DNA from: JBCAWW01 sp039024315
GTDB taxonomy: Bacteria > Bacteroidota > Bacteroidia > J057
Direction of reading: 5' to 3'
Length of the DNA: 64,000 nucleotides
Assembly: GCA_039024315.1 (NCBI GenBank)
Contig: JBCCQN010000006.1
Span: forward strand, 50,182 to 114,181
In this document: positions 26,601-34,709 of the stretch, piece after piece
Position numbering within the stretch: the first letter of the stretch is position 1
Layout of the letters: each line of letters starts with the position of its first letter
Translations under genes and position numbers: made by a program
The notes under the pieces: generated by a model
Databases searched by the model: none
The model's input: the letters and a program-made list of their open reading frames with translations, nothing else
What the model was told of the DNA's origin: nothing

Positions 26601-28156
26601 CTTTTGTCAAGACAACCTTAAACGTTTTGGAAGGCAAGGTAAATCTCCAAGCATTTAGGCTCTTTGGGAGTTTGGAAGATTTGGTAGTCAGTGGCACCGG
26701 ACAATTTGCCGATGCTCGCTTTGGGATTGATTACTTCCGTACTGACTATCGCTTCAATGGCGATATTACTTTTGACAATGATCGGATCACCTTCCCGCGT
26801 ATTAAGCTTTATGATCGCTATAACAATACGGCCGAATTTCACGGCACGATACGGCATAGAGGCTTACGGGAATTTGATTTCAGTTTGCAGCTGGATCAAA
26901 TGCGCAACTTTCTCTTTATGGACACTAAAAAAGGAGACAACGATCTATTTTACGGACGAGTGTTTGCCCGCAATGGCATCGCAGATATCTCAGGTGATCT
27001 CAACAATTTGGTGATAACGGCCTTCGCGACTTCGGGAGCTGGTAGTAGCCTCAAAATTCCCATTTCTGACTATAACGAATTTGAGCGGCCAGAGTATATT
27101 AGTTTTACCGGAGACGATGCACTAGAGGCAGCCAAAAACCAAACCGGTCTTACAGGTCTCGAACTTAACTTGACTACCATAGTTACGGAAGATATTGAGA
27201 TTGAAATGATCTTCGACGAACGAGTGGGAGACATCATCCGAGGGCGAGGTTCAGGCACCTTGACCATGGAAATCGATACCGAAGGTAAGTTCAACATGTC
27301 CGGCGACTACGAAATCTCGGAAGGGGATTATCTTTTTACCGCGCAAAGTGTAGTCAACAAAAAATTCAATGTAAAGCCGGGTGGTCGCTTGAGCTGGACA
27401 GGAGACCCTTACTCAGCGGACATGAACATCGATGCCTATTATCCCGTCAATGCAGACATCAAGGATATCCTCCAAAGTTCTCAGAGTCAGCGTATTCCGA
27501 CCAATGTATTGATGCACTTGGAAGGGGACCTAATGCAACCTTCCATCGGGCTTTCTATCGAACTGCCCAACCTCAACAACCAAAATGCCTCTGAGCTTTT
27601 GTCCTACCTACGCACAATCCAATACGACGAACAAGAACTCAATAAGCAGGTCTTTAGCTTGATGGTCTTTCGACGCTTTGCGCCGATCGGGGGCTTTGGC
27701 GACAATCTCGCTACTACCGGCATTTCGTCTAGTGTGTCAGAGTTGATCAGCAATCAGTTTAACTATTGGCTCTCCCAAGCTACGAGTGACAAGCTCAGCG
27801 TCAACGTAGGCTCCAATAATTTTCAAGATGTAAGTCTGCTGGTTTCCTACAAGCTCTTTAACGATCGCGTCACCATCGAACGAGATGGTACTTTGATCGG
27901 GGGCACCGAAAATGCTAACCTTTCGGTGGGCAATCTGCGCGTGATCATACGCCTATTGCCCAAGCCCGAAACCCAGAGCGCTACCGTACAATCCTCTGAA
28001 TTAGTGGTAGAAGTTTTTAGAAGGGAAGCCCTAGAAACCAATCCGACCAGCCTCCTCAAGAGTACTAATCAGACTGGTATTGGACTATTTTACAAACGTG
28101 ATTTTGACAATCTGAGCGAACTCATCCGACGAGATAAGAAAGAGAAGATCAATTAG
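23615..28156 (+). CDS. tamB: Translocation and assembly module protein TamB (DUF490)
   Basis: A 1513-residue AsmA/TamB-like envelope protein. One N-terminal transmembrane helix (about 17-34, IVLSFPLGILVLLGLLRIAI) anchors it in the inner membrane. The body is a long run of beta-taco repeats such as VELEGVDFALPDRAQLEGL, and the C-terminal DUF490/TamB domain (about 1130-1480) contains the ELLSYL, LSVGN and VSLLVSYKL segments usual near the end of these proteins. Family members bridge inner and outer membrane and support outer-membrane protein assembly or lipid transfer. The start is GTG (MEPKPLPKIPRSRR); no earlier ATG exists. Its end overlaps the convergent amidohydrolase stop by 4 bp. Confidence 0.9.
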   Translation: MEPKPLPKIPRSRRIVLSFPLGILVLLGLLRIAIFLPPVQSWMVYQAKGFLETRLGTTVELEGVDFALPDRAQLEGLTIYDQQAQKMLHLGELDISVFAFSLWDLLFEREEVQDFALGRVVLDQAEIFLYRQTKDSSLNIQFMVDSLRPTGSSGEPLLLNLAIENLFLKNSKLIYRDSISEKVSLLNPGHLNWTNLALAKLNTVLAFTRDPKGKMTLDVTSLSLSEERSGFPVQSLSSIIEIVPADTAKQQKPFIEARQLLLKSDRSNITGTVRLPGATLLQLFDRHLDEEFTVELKNTLLDVETVNYFSPTEIPVRGLWKVHGSAEGNLQHLRLNTLQIGLGDSTRFALRGQMYDLLQSQKAQLKLNISEGHIGIGDLREVLGPERFPKELAKVRQMDLFGTFDGGYYDFDIVGALSSNLGSIDFNLNLQLPPLSKLLTYQGALSTQKLDVNSLLGEGNNLSKELNFNGSIAGQGSNLHDLNAKIDAYILESGIMGYQVDSLYLDVALAERQLQGKIFGKDGLGLADLKLDLDWQHEPAKYEASGRIKRLNTKTYGLYSQEILLSSFLNVDLIGDSLDGLQGQVSLQQALLERPADTSAIRVPDLYLRADNLENQKYINLKSTLLDADLAGDFSVYTIGPLLQRLFVESRLFLQNNDSLIQDYYANKAPDSVETHLLFGVAARDSLNQIFDFLKEPIFVSPGSLLSGEISFGLNEQFSVLLQNSDSILFPGGRLINPYLSIDLFKRSDQNKLAAAGEVRLDTVQIGPRFELQDVDVNIQGVNNRFESDLVFHQGEDHNEAQLKLATEFFQDGFIGTSIDSAQSFLIFRGDSLLFNEGDSLIVGNGVYDIRNLMIQDAERYVRLDGLISKGREFPLKLSLGGISLNLLDDLFPLIYQPTGLVNAELEMYSLLYKPEIKGISRIDSFALDGFGYGDIYSKVSWSQSNGDLALRASLWDGVDTTLTLAGHYATADKKSPLDFDILSPSGGFPLNYAYPFVKTTLNVLEGKVNLQAFRLFGSLEDLVVSGTGQFADARFGIDYFRTDYRFNGDITFDNDRITFPRIKLYDRYNNTAEFHGTIRHRGLREFDFSLQLDQMRNFLFMDTKKGDNDLFYGRVFARNGIADISGDLNNLVITAFATSGAGSSLKIPISDYNEFERPEYISFTGDDALEAAKNQTGLTGLELNLTTIVTEDIEIEMIFDERVGDIIRGRGSGTLTMEIDTEGKFNMSGDYEISEGDYLFTAQSVVNKKFNVKPGGRLSWTGDPYSADMNIDAYYPVNADIKDILQSSQSQRIPTNVLMHLEGDLMQPSIGLSIELPNLNNQNASELLSYLRTIQYDEQELNKQVFSLMVFRRFAPIGGFGDNLATTGISSSVSELISNQFNYWLSQATSDKLSVNVGSNNFQDVSLLVSYKLFNDRVTIERDGTLIGGTENANLSVGNLRVIIRLLPKPETQSATVQSSELVVEVFRREALETNPTSLLKSTNQTGIGLFYKRDFDNLSELIRRDKKEKIN
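24283..24298 (-). repeat. GCGTT-hairpin element, arm variant CCTC
   Basis: Minus strand GCGTT-CCTC-GGA-GAGG within tamB (LSEERS). Fully paired, GNA loop. Confidence 0.5.
24772..24787 (+). repeat. GCGTT-hairpin element, arm variant TTCC
   Basis: ACGTT-TTCC-GAA-GGAA within tamB (ERFPKE). Fully paired, GAA loop. Confidence 0.45.
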
Positions 28157-31100
28157 TGGACACAACCACATCTCGGCGCCATAAAGCCATGCGTTCGCCC
28201 ATGCCAACCGAAGTTCTCGCTGGAGCGGAACGATTCCCAATAAAAAGGCATACGCTCTTTAGGATGATTACCAATTTCATTCATCGTCGCGGGATCATAT
28301 AGACGGCCATTTTGCATGACATAGCTAACATTTTCGGTCTGGCGAATGTCCTCCAAAGGATTGCCATCAATTATTACCAAATCTGCCAGCTTACCTTTAG
28401 ATATGGAGCCTAAATCATCTCCCATACCAATATAGTCTGCGCCTAGCTGAGTGGCAGCCCTGAGAGCTTCCATCTCCGTCATACCTCCTTGATGCAGCAT
28501 CCAGAGCTCCCAATGCACCCCAAGGCCTTCCAATTGACCATGAGCACCCAACTGCACACTTACTCCTTCATCTAAAAGCTTTTTACAGCCTTGGCTATTG
28601 AGGATGTGGCTCATGTTCCACTCTTCGTCTGGCAGTATGCTTCGACGGCGAGAACGAGCATCCAACATGCCCCTTGGAGTATAAGTTAGCAAACGATCTT
28701 TTTCCCAGACACGGGTCTTTTCATACCAATAGTCCTCCCCCCAACGACCGCCATAGCCGACAATCAAAGTAGGCGTATATCCCGTGCTACTCCGACTCCA
28801 AAGCTCAACCACGTCTTGGTAAAATGGATTTACCGGGATAGAGTGTTCAATCCCTGTATGCCCATCGAAGATCATGCTCATATTGTGGAGGAAGGTAGAT
28901 CCGCCCTCAGGATACACCATCATCTCTAGTTCGCGAGCGGCTTTCATTACTTGCTGACGCTGATCACGACGAGGTTGGTTGTAGCTCTTAACCGAGAACG
29001 CTCCTACCGCTTTCAATCTGCGCAGATTGGAGAGCGCGTCTTCATAGCTATTAATCAGGGCTTTAAAATCACCGTCGGCTCCATAGAGGATGGTTCCGGT
29101 GGAATAAACGCGTGGACCTACCATCACCCCAGATTTCACCATTTCAGACTGGCTAAAGACCATCTCAGTACTATTAGAGGGATCATGAGTGGTAGTCACC
29201 CCGTAGGCCAGGTTGGCAAAATAAGACCATTGCTGGCGAGGAGAAATACCATTGTAACTTGCTCCCATGTGTGCATGAACATCGATCAGCCCAGGGATAA
29301 TCGTTTTGCCACTACAATCCACCACATGCACCTTTTTATTGAAGTTCTTCTGGCCTTCTCCAATATCTTTGATGCGATTATTTTCGACGAGTACGTAACC
29401 ATTTTCAATTACCTTTTCGCCTTCCATCGTAACAATTCGCGCGTTGACAAAGGCTACTTTACCTTCTGGATTATCAGTTTTGAGGGTCAAGCCAATGGGA
29501 ACTCCGGTAGTGTCAATCGCAGGCAATTTTTCCGGCGCTCCCTTAACAAAGGAGAAGGCATTGATAATCTCCTGAGTGAAGTAATCTGGTCCTAGGACCC
29601 AATGTAATTTCTTACTGTCGCCAGACCAGTGTAGTGAGGTGCCTGCGTCTCGACTGACTTTCTTTACCGGTAAGGCTTTGGTATTGGCACTTAGGTTGAT
29701 GGCGTTACCACTACGCGTCAGGGGAACGATATAAACATTGAATAACTCCGTGAAAGCCAACCATTTCCCATCTGGGCTCGGTACAAAGCGATTGGTATAG
29801 GTAGAGGTAAACAGCTTATGGGTCTTGCGGGTTTTGAGGTCCATTTCATGGAACGCTTTGTTTAATCCTCCACCGGTTTGGAAGTAGATTTTATCACCTT
29901 CTGCATTGAAGTGAATACCACCACCAATTGCGGAGATTCTTTCGCTTACTCCTCCTTGGGCAGACATCATATAGATACCCGGATTCTTACCAAAGGCATT
30001 GCCTAAAACAGAGTTTCCTTGGCCCTTGCGGTAAATTATCCGTTCCCCGTCAGGACTGAATTTAGGTTCGTGATAAAAGCCTTTTTCAGCACTGATTTTT
30101 TGGCCTCTCTGCCCAACTGCCGCAACGGGAATACTATACAAGGCCCCTAATTCCACATCATCCCAAGTGGTGTAGATAAGGGTTTTGCTATCCGGACTAA
30201 AAGCAGGTTCAAACTCAAAATGATCATCCTGTGTCAAGCGCTCGGGCTTACCGTTCGGCAAAGCCTTGAGATAAATATGCCCAGCAGCGTTAAACGCTAA
30301 ATAATTACCATCCGGAGAAGTGATCGCATGGCGGATCATCTTAGCCGTAAAGGTTTCTGGTGCCACTTCTTGTTTGAAGTTTACCGCATCTTCTATGGTT
30401 ATTTTGACATTGGCCTTGAATGGAATCTGTTTGGCTTCGAAGGTCTCTGTATTGACCCGCCAGATTTTACCCTTGGCATAGAGCACGATATCACGACTAT
30501 CGGGCATCCAAGCAAAATTTGGATAGACGCCAAATATCGCCCAAGTCTCTTGCTGATCCTTGGTCAGCATATCATAAACTGGCCATTCTTCTCCGGTTTC
30601 GAGATCGTGGAGGTAAAGCACGGTTTTGGTTCGTACTCTTTTGCCAAAGGCAAGGAGCTTAGCGTTCGGTGAAACCGTAGGCCTAAATGCAGAACCCGCA
30701 CCACCGGTTACGTTTTCAGTACGACCCGTTTCCCGATCAAAACGACGGATCATATAGATCATGCCGTTTGGGTCTTTATTGTATTCAAAAAAGCGCCCTC
30801 CGCTCATGTCTTCACTAAAATAGACATAGCGGCCATCAGGTGAGACGAAAGGTTCGCCAGCATCTTGTTGGTCATTTTTCCGCTTGGTAAGTTGTAGGCC
30901 GGCACCACCTGTAATGTGATAGAGCCACATTTCACCTGCTCCAAGAGAACGAGTAGCGGTATAGTGTTTACGGGCCACAAAGTACTCACCATCAGGCGTC
31001 CAGACGGGGTTGTTGAGCAGTCGGAAGGACTCTTTGGTGATTTGCTTAGCGTCTGAGCCATCTGCATTCATCACCCAAATATTATCGCCACCACCTCGAT

Positions 31101-31407
31101 CACTGGTAAAGAGGATTTGCTTACCGTCAGGGCTAAAGCGAGGCTGTACTTCATAGGGTGTACCACCACTCAGCAACTTAGCGGTGCCACCACTGATCGG
31201 CATGGAGTATAAGTCTCCCAACAAATCAAAAACGATCTGCTTACCATCAGGACTAACGTCAAGGTTCATCCAGGTACCTTCGGTAAGGCTAAAACTATGT
31301 TCTTTATAAGGACCATGAGCTTCAGCAACATTCCATTTGGCTTTGTCTTGGGCTTGGAGGGAAAAGGCGAAAAGAAAAAGAGGGAGTAGAGATAGTAATC
31401 TTTGCAT
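28153..31407 (-). CDS. Secreted TolB-like beta-propeller / amidohydrolase fusion
   Basis: About 1084 residues. I start at the ATG at 31407 (MQRLLSLLPLFLFAFSLQAQ), a clean signal peptide; the longer frame begins with TTG. Residues about 35-640 are WD40-like PD40/TolB beta-propeller repeats, many reading SPDGKQI or SPDGRYVYFS. The remainder (about 680-1060) is a metal-dependent amidohydrolase: IIPGLIDVHAHMGAS holds the HxH metal ligands, SVKSYNQPRRD lies in the Lys region and GKLADLVIIDGNPLEDI is the usual C-terminal signature. Such fusions occur widely in Bacteroidota as predicted periplasmic peptidases or amidases with unassigned substrate. The C-terminus ends in CGCVH, an unusual Cys-rich tail. 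Confidence 0.88.
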   Translation of the reverse strand: MQRLLSLLPLFLFAFSLQAQDKAKWNVAEAHGPYKEHSFSLTEGTWMNLDVSPDGKQIVFDLLGDLYSMPISGGTAKLLSGGTPYEVQPRFSPDGKQILFTSDRGGGDNIWVMNADGSDAKQITKESFRLLNNPVWTPDGEYFVARKHYTATRSLGAGEMWLYHITGGAGLQLTKRKNDQQDAGEPFVSPDGRYVYFSEDMSGGRFFEYNKDPNGMIYMIRRFDRETGRTENVTGGAGSAFRPTVSPNAKLLAFGKRVRTKTVLYLHDLETGEEWPVYDMLTKDQQETWAIFGVYPNFAWMPDSRDIVLYAKGKIWRVNTETFEAKQIPFKANVKITIEDAVNFKQEVAPETFTAKMIRHAITSPDGNYLAFNAAGHIYLKALPNGKPERLTQDDHFEFEPAFSPDSKTLIYTTWDDVELGALYSIPVAAVGQRGQKISAEKGFYHEPKFSPDGERIIYRKGQGNSVLGNAFGKNPGIYMMSAQGGVSERISAIGGGIHFNAEGDKIYFQTGGGLNKAFHEMDLKTRKTHKLFTSTYTNRFVPSPDGKWLAFTELFNVYIVPLTRSGNAINLSANTKALPVKKVSRDAGTSLHWSGDSKKLHWVLGPDYFTQEIINAFSFVKGAPEKLPAIDTTGVPIGLTLKTDNPEGKVAFVNARIVTMEGEKVIENGYVLVENNRIKDIGEGQKNFNKKVHVVDCSGKTIIPGLIDVHAHMGASYNGISPRQQWSYFANLAYGVTTTHDPSNSTEMVFSQSEMVKSGVMVGPRVYSTGTILYGADGDFKALINSYEDALSNLRRLKAVGAFSVKSYNQPRRDQRQQVMKAARELEMMVYPEGGSTFLHNMSMIFDGHTGIEHSIPVNPFYQDVVELWSRSSTGYTPTLIVGYGGRWGEDYWYEKTRVWEKDRLLTYTPRGMLDARSRRRSILPDEEWNMSHILNSQGCKKLLDEGVSVQLGAHGQLEGLGVHWELWMLHQGGMTEMEALRAATQLGADYIGMGDDLGSISKGKLADLVIIDGNPLEDIRQTENVSYVMQNGRLYDPATMNEIGNHPKERMPFYWESFRSSENFGWHGRTHGFMAPRCGCVH
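29841..29856 (-). repeat. GCGTT-hairpin element, arm variant CCAT
   Basis: Minus strand GCGTT-CCAT-GAA-ATGG in the amidohydrolase gene, coding AFHEMD. Fully paired, GAA loop. Confidence 0.55.
30662..30677 (+). repeat. GCGTT-hairpin element, arm variant CGGT
   Basis: GCGTT-CGGT-GAA-ACCG with flanks TTA and TAG, opposite to the gene (TVSPNAK). Fully paired, GAA loop. Confidence 0.6.
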
Positions 31408-31509
31408 ACGATAGGGATATGTGTCTAGCAAAGATAAAAGAATGCGCGATTTAGGAGCAATTGAGCGATGCCTAGTTAAATTTTATTAGGCCCGTTTAGC
31501 GCTAGCTCA

Positions 31510-32415
31510 TCACTTTGGCTTCCTGAGCAGGGGTGGTAAATCTCTTACCAATTGGATGGGCATCCAGCTTTGGTCAGGATCGCCCTTACCGTGTATGAGC
31601 AGATGTCCCCCGTATTCGCCGCCATCGGGATCGCAGTGTACAATCATAAGGCTGTAGTAGTCGCCTTCCTGCGGAGAACGCCAAGCCGGGTCAGAAGTAG
31701 CGAAGGTTTGGCGCATATCGATGCGTGCTTCAAGGGTATAGGAATAAGCGTTTGTGAAACGAATCTTATACTCCACGGCCTCCTGCGGAAGCGGACTCTC
31801 TAAAAAGCTGGTATCGGGATCCCCTCGCCTCCACCATGCGCCATAATCAGGATAGGTAGTATCAATCACAAAGGCAAAGCCATGATTACCCGCCTCAAAA
31901 GTCTCATCCACAGTATCAAGTGGTGCCTCAATAAAGAAGGCGATCGCATCTTTGTAATACCAGCGTTTGGGTGCATGACGCGACTCTGAGACATCATTAA
32001 AGTTATCGTAGACAATCGCACCAAGGTAGAGGCTACTATCATCCCAAGCGAGGTAGTAACGAGCTTGCAAATCATGATTGACCAAATCTAAGACCGAATG
32101 CTTGGTAAGGCGATTGCGCTTAGGGTCGTACCATGGGCTTTGCGATACTCGCTGTAAATCCCACATACCATCGTGATAGGCACTATCCTGCCATTCGTAT
32201 AGATTGCCGTCGATTATGGGTGGCTCGGATAAATAAGGGAGTTGAGCGTTCTGCGCTAGCAGACTAGAGAAAGAGGAGAAAAACAAAATCCCAAGACCAA
32301 AAGTGAGGAAGGAAATGGGAGGATATTCAGTGCGAAATGATCTACAAAAAACCGAAATTCGGGAAATGTAAGCGTTCTGCGAAGCAGGCAATAAAACAAA
32401 ATCTCTCAAGCGCAT
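31510..32415 (-). CDS. Secreted CBM9-like carbohydrate-binding protein
   Basis: A secreted beta-sandwich protein of the family-9 carbohydrate-binding/sugar-binding type: PPIIDGNLYEWQDSAYHDG near the mature start, LAWDDSSLYLGAIVYDNF, DAIAFFIEAP and YTLEARIDMRQTF follow the usual strand order. The start is uncertain. The longest frame opens with TTG at 32463; I use the first ATG at 32415, giving an unusually long n-region before the hydrophobic core ISFLTFGLGILFFSS and a cleavage site LLAQ-NAQ. Two GCGTT-hairpin elements lie in this leader, one exactly at the cleavage site. The gene is divergent from the lipoprotein esterase. Function is probably glycan binding. Confidence 0.7.
   Translation of the reverse strand: MRLRDFVLLPASQNAYISRISVFCRSFRTEYPPISFLTFGLGILFFSSFSSLLAQNAQLPYLSEPPIIDGNLYEWQDSAYHDGMWDLQRVSQSPWYDPKRNRLTKHSVLDLVNHDLQARYYLAWDDSSLYLGAIVYDNFNDVSESRHAPKRWYYKDAIAFFIEAPLDTVDETFEAGNHGFAFVIDTTYPDYGAWWRRGDPDTSFLESPLPQEAVEYKIRFTNAYSYTLEARIDMRQTFATSDPAWRSPQEGDYYSLMIVHCDPDGGEYGGHLLIHGKGDPDQSWMPIQLVRDLPPLLRKPK
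31666..31681 (-). repeat. GCGTT-hairpin element (CTCC-GCA-GGAA)
   Basis: Minus strand GCGTT-CTCC-GCA-GGAA in the CBM9-like gene (WRSPQEG). Three pairs and one outer mismatch. Confidence 0.4.
32246..32262 (+). repeat. GCGTT-hairpin element at a signal cleavage site
   Basis: GCGTT-CTGC-GCTA-GCAG, antisense to the CBM9-like gene, where its complement encodes LLAQNAQ, the predicted signal-peptidase site. Confidence 0.65.
32372..32387 (+). repeat. GCGTT-hairpin element (CTGC-GAA-GCAG)
   Basis: GCGTT-CTGC-GAA-GCAG, 126 bp from the previous copy and near the 5' end of the same gene (PASQNAY), in the region where the start codon is doubtful. Confidence 0.75.
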
Positions 32416-32477
32416 AAAAATAAATTGGCAGGCGATTAAACCGAATATAAGGATCGCAGTCAATTCAAAAAAACAAT

Positions 32478-33485
32478 ATGAGATATCAGCATTTGATCCT
32501 TGGATTCCTACTTGTATTTGCCATTGCTTGTAAGCCTGAAAAGGTAGAGAAAGAAGAGGAAAAGCAAGATACCTACTCCTGCACTGATAATAATAGATTT
32601 ACGGAAGCGGACTTCTTTACGGAAGGAGAGATCGATTATGAGTATGATATCAACTATGGTAGCGCTATAGATTGGCTAGGTAATGATACTGAGCTGCTTT
32701 TTGACGTTTTTTATCCACGCATGGAACTCGATAGTCTGGCATTGCGGCCTGCGATCATTACCATTCATGGCGGAGGTTTTCAGGGAGGTAGCAAGGAAGG
32801 CTGGAGAAATGAATGCCTCGAATTTGCTAAGAAGGGTTTTGTAGCTTTTACTATCAAATACCGACTCGGTTGGGACACCTCTGATCCTACGGATCAGCTA
32901 AACGCAGTTTACAGAGCCAACCAAGACGCCAGAGCTGCCTTACGTTTCATCGTTGCAAATGCCGAGGAATATGGAGTAGATACTGATTTGCTATTTATCG
33001 GCGGTAGTAGTGCGGGGGCGATTAATTCTCTCAATACGGTTTATACCTCTCAGGAAGAATGGAACGATCTCATCCCAGGTATTGAGGATAAGTTGGGTAA
33101 TCTCAATACCTCAAGTAATGAGCTAAGGAATAGTTTTAAGCTCAATGCCATTTACAACAATTGGGGAGCGGCTTTTAAGCCATATGTACAGGTAGAGGAA
33201 ATGGTGCCGATGATTTCCTTTCATGGGGATATGGACCAGACGGTGCCCGTTGACTCAGGCGAGTATGGCTTGATTGGGTCGCGTTTACTTTCCCAAGAAT
33301 TACAACAAAAGGGTATCTGCAGCGATTTGACCATCGAGCCAGGTGGTGGCCACGGAATCTATCGAGACGCGGAGGGGATTACTTTCCGGGTTGGTCGGGC
33401 TAGCTGTTTCTTTAAGAGCGTGATGTGCGACAGTTGCAATGACTTTTATGCCGAGGAAAAAGTAGAGCCAGATTGCTCACTTTAG
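32478..33485 (+). CDS. Lipoprotein alpha/beta hydrolase (carboxylesterase type)
   Basis: A 335-residue lipoprotein: the signal ends in a lipobox with Cys18 (VFAIACKP). The fold is carboxylesterase/esterase-lipase like, with IITIHGGGFQGG (oxyanion hole, 93-104), nucleophile Ser178 in GGSSAG, Asp in HGDMDQTVPVD, and His in EPGGGHGIYRD. It should sit in the outer or inner membrane leaflet facing the periplasm or surface and hydrolyse esters. A final cluster of Cys residues (CFFKSVMCDSCND) suggests disulfides. The stop overlaps the convergent transglycosylase gene by 4 bp. Confidence 0.85.
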   Translation: MRYQHLILGFLLVFAIACKPEKVEKEEEKQDTYSCTDNNRFTEADFFTEGEIDYEYDINYGSAIDWLGNDTELLFDVFYPRMELDSLALRPAIITIHGGGFQGGSKEGWRNECLEFAKKGFVAFTIKYRLGWDTSDPTDQLNAVYRANQDARAALRFIVANAEEYGVDTDLLFIGGSSAGAINSLNTVYTSQEEWNDLIPGIEDKLGNLNTSSNELRNSFKLNAIYNNWGAAFKPYVQVEEMVPMISFHGDMDQTVPVDSGEYGLIGSRLLSQELQQKGICSDLTIEPGGGHGIYRDAEGITFRVGRASCFFKSVMCDSCNDFYAEEKVEPDCSL

Positions 33486-34441
33486 GGCATAGCAACACGC
33501 TTCTTTACTACTTTGTATTCTTTCCGGATAAGGCTTTCTAGCTCTAGATAAGCGGCTAGGGCCACTTGAGAATAGTTCTGCGAAGCATTGCCAAAACCAC
33601 GATACTTGGTGTACCACAGTTCTTGGATCAATTCGGGTCCTCCTACACGCGTTTTGCATTTGCGTAAGGCTCCACTGACATTGCCAGAACCGGCATGATA
33701 AACGTGTAGCACTAAGAGACGGAACCAAAGATCTGTTTCCTGATAGGCGATCCCTTGTTGCTGTAGCATGGCACGGGTTTTAGGAATACAGACATTACGA
33801 ATCAATTTAGCGGAAGCACGAGCCGCCTTTTCAAAATTGACCCGTTCATCCACTTTGCTATTTACTTTGAGCCCCTGCTCAATGGCGACGGATTTCATCA
33901 ATTGGAAAGGACCATAAGCTCCGGTAGAAGACATCTGATCTTTGCCGGGGCTTTCAATTAGCAATATTGACTGAGCGTACCAGGCAGGCACTCCTTCCGC
34001 TTCAAATAGCGGAACTGCTTTGTGGATGTTGGGCATGGCCTCTCGGATCTGGTAAAAATCACTTCGACCGTAGGTTACATAAACCATTTCCCCTGCTGGC
34101 AACTTATAATAGCGACGAACACTGTCTTTGAGCGCTCTTTGTTGTTGATAATTGAGATCGTCATAATAGTCTGACTTGATGTGAGCCAAGACTTTACGAT
34201 TGGAGGCGAGACTGACATAACCGTATTCTGGAGGAGTACGCATCACTTTACGCCAGAACATGATCTGGGTAAGGGTATCCCAACCTTCTTTACGAATGCG
34301 AGATTCATAAACAAAGGGTTGAGGACTAATCTCTCTAGAAGGGGTAATGTCGTAAATGCGGGTGCTAGTGGAAGCGTCTTGAGCAGAAATAAAAGGAAGC
34401 CCAAAGGCGCCTAATAAGAGGAAAAGCAGTACTCGTCTCAT
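33482..34441 (-). CDS. Lytic transglycosylase-like protein, copy A
   Basis: A 319-residue exported protein (signal MRRVLLFLLLGAFGLPFISAQ). After an N-terminal domain of about 115 residues with no family I know (FWRKVMRTPPEYGYV...), an SLT-like region has LLIESPG with candidate catalytic Glu163 and STGAYGPFQLMK, matching the G-x-x-G-x-xQLM transglycosylase signature. Later LWFRLLVLHVYHAGSGNV replaces the usual AYNAG motif. It should cut peptidoglycan in the periplasm. A protein of the same plan is encoded at 40548-41564; the pair defines a subfamily. Confidence 0.8.
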   Translation of the reverse strand: MRRVLLFLLLGAFGLPFISAQDASTSTRIYDITPSREISPQPFVYESRIRKEGWDTLTQIMFWRKVMRTPPEYGYVSLASNRKVLAHIKSDYYDDLNYQQQRALKDSVRRYYKLPAGEMVYVTYGRSDFYQIREAMPNIHKAVPLFEAEGVPAWYAQSILLIESPGKDQMSSTGAYGPFQLMKSVAIEQGLKVNSKVDERVNFEKAARASAKLIRNVCIPKTRAMLQQQGIAYQETDLWFRLLVLHVYHAGSGNVSGALRKCKTRVGGPELIQELWYTKYRGFGNASQNYSQVALAAYLELESLIRKEYKVVKKRVAMP

Positions 34442-34537
34442 TGCCTAAATGATAAATTACCTTAAGGGGGCAGGATCGTTTCAGTACGGAAAATAGAACA
34501 TTTCCACTGATAATCCTTAATTTTCGATAGTAAAATT

Positions 34538-34657
34538 TATCATAGGCAAGATAATACAGAGAAAAATGGGATTTGCTTAGTAGAACGGGAGAAAAAGGCT
34601 TTTGTTTTGCTATTTATAACGATTTTTCAAAATAGAAAATTGTCCATGCCTATGATA
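34538..34657. promoter_or_regulatory. Divided inverted repeat upstream of the amidase gene
   Basis: TATCATAGGCA (34538-34548) and TGCCTATGATA (34647-34657) are perfectly inverted 11-mers 98 bp apart in the 268-bp AT-rich gap between two divergent genes. They could be two operator sites or a chance match. Confidence 0.35.
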
Positions 34658-34709
34658 CTTCTAAGATCGTTGTAATATTTTTTCACCTTCCCAAGCAAGC
34701 TTTTAACTC

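Noticed and set aside
28205..28225. TCGTTCCGCTCCAGCGA antisense in the amidohydrolase gene
   Set aside because: Only three arm pairs; counted as a doubtful relative, not a member.
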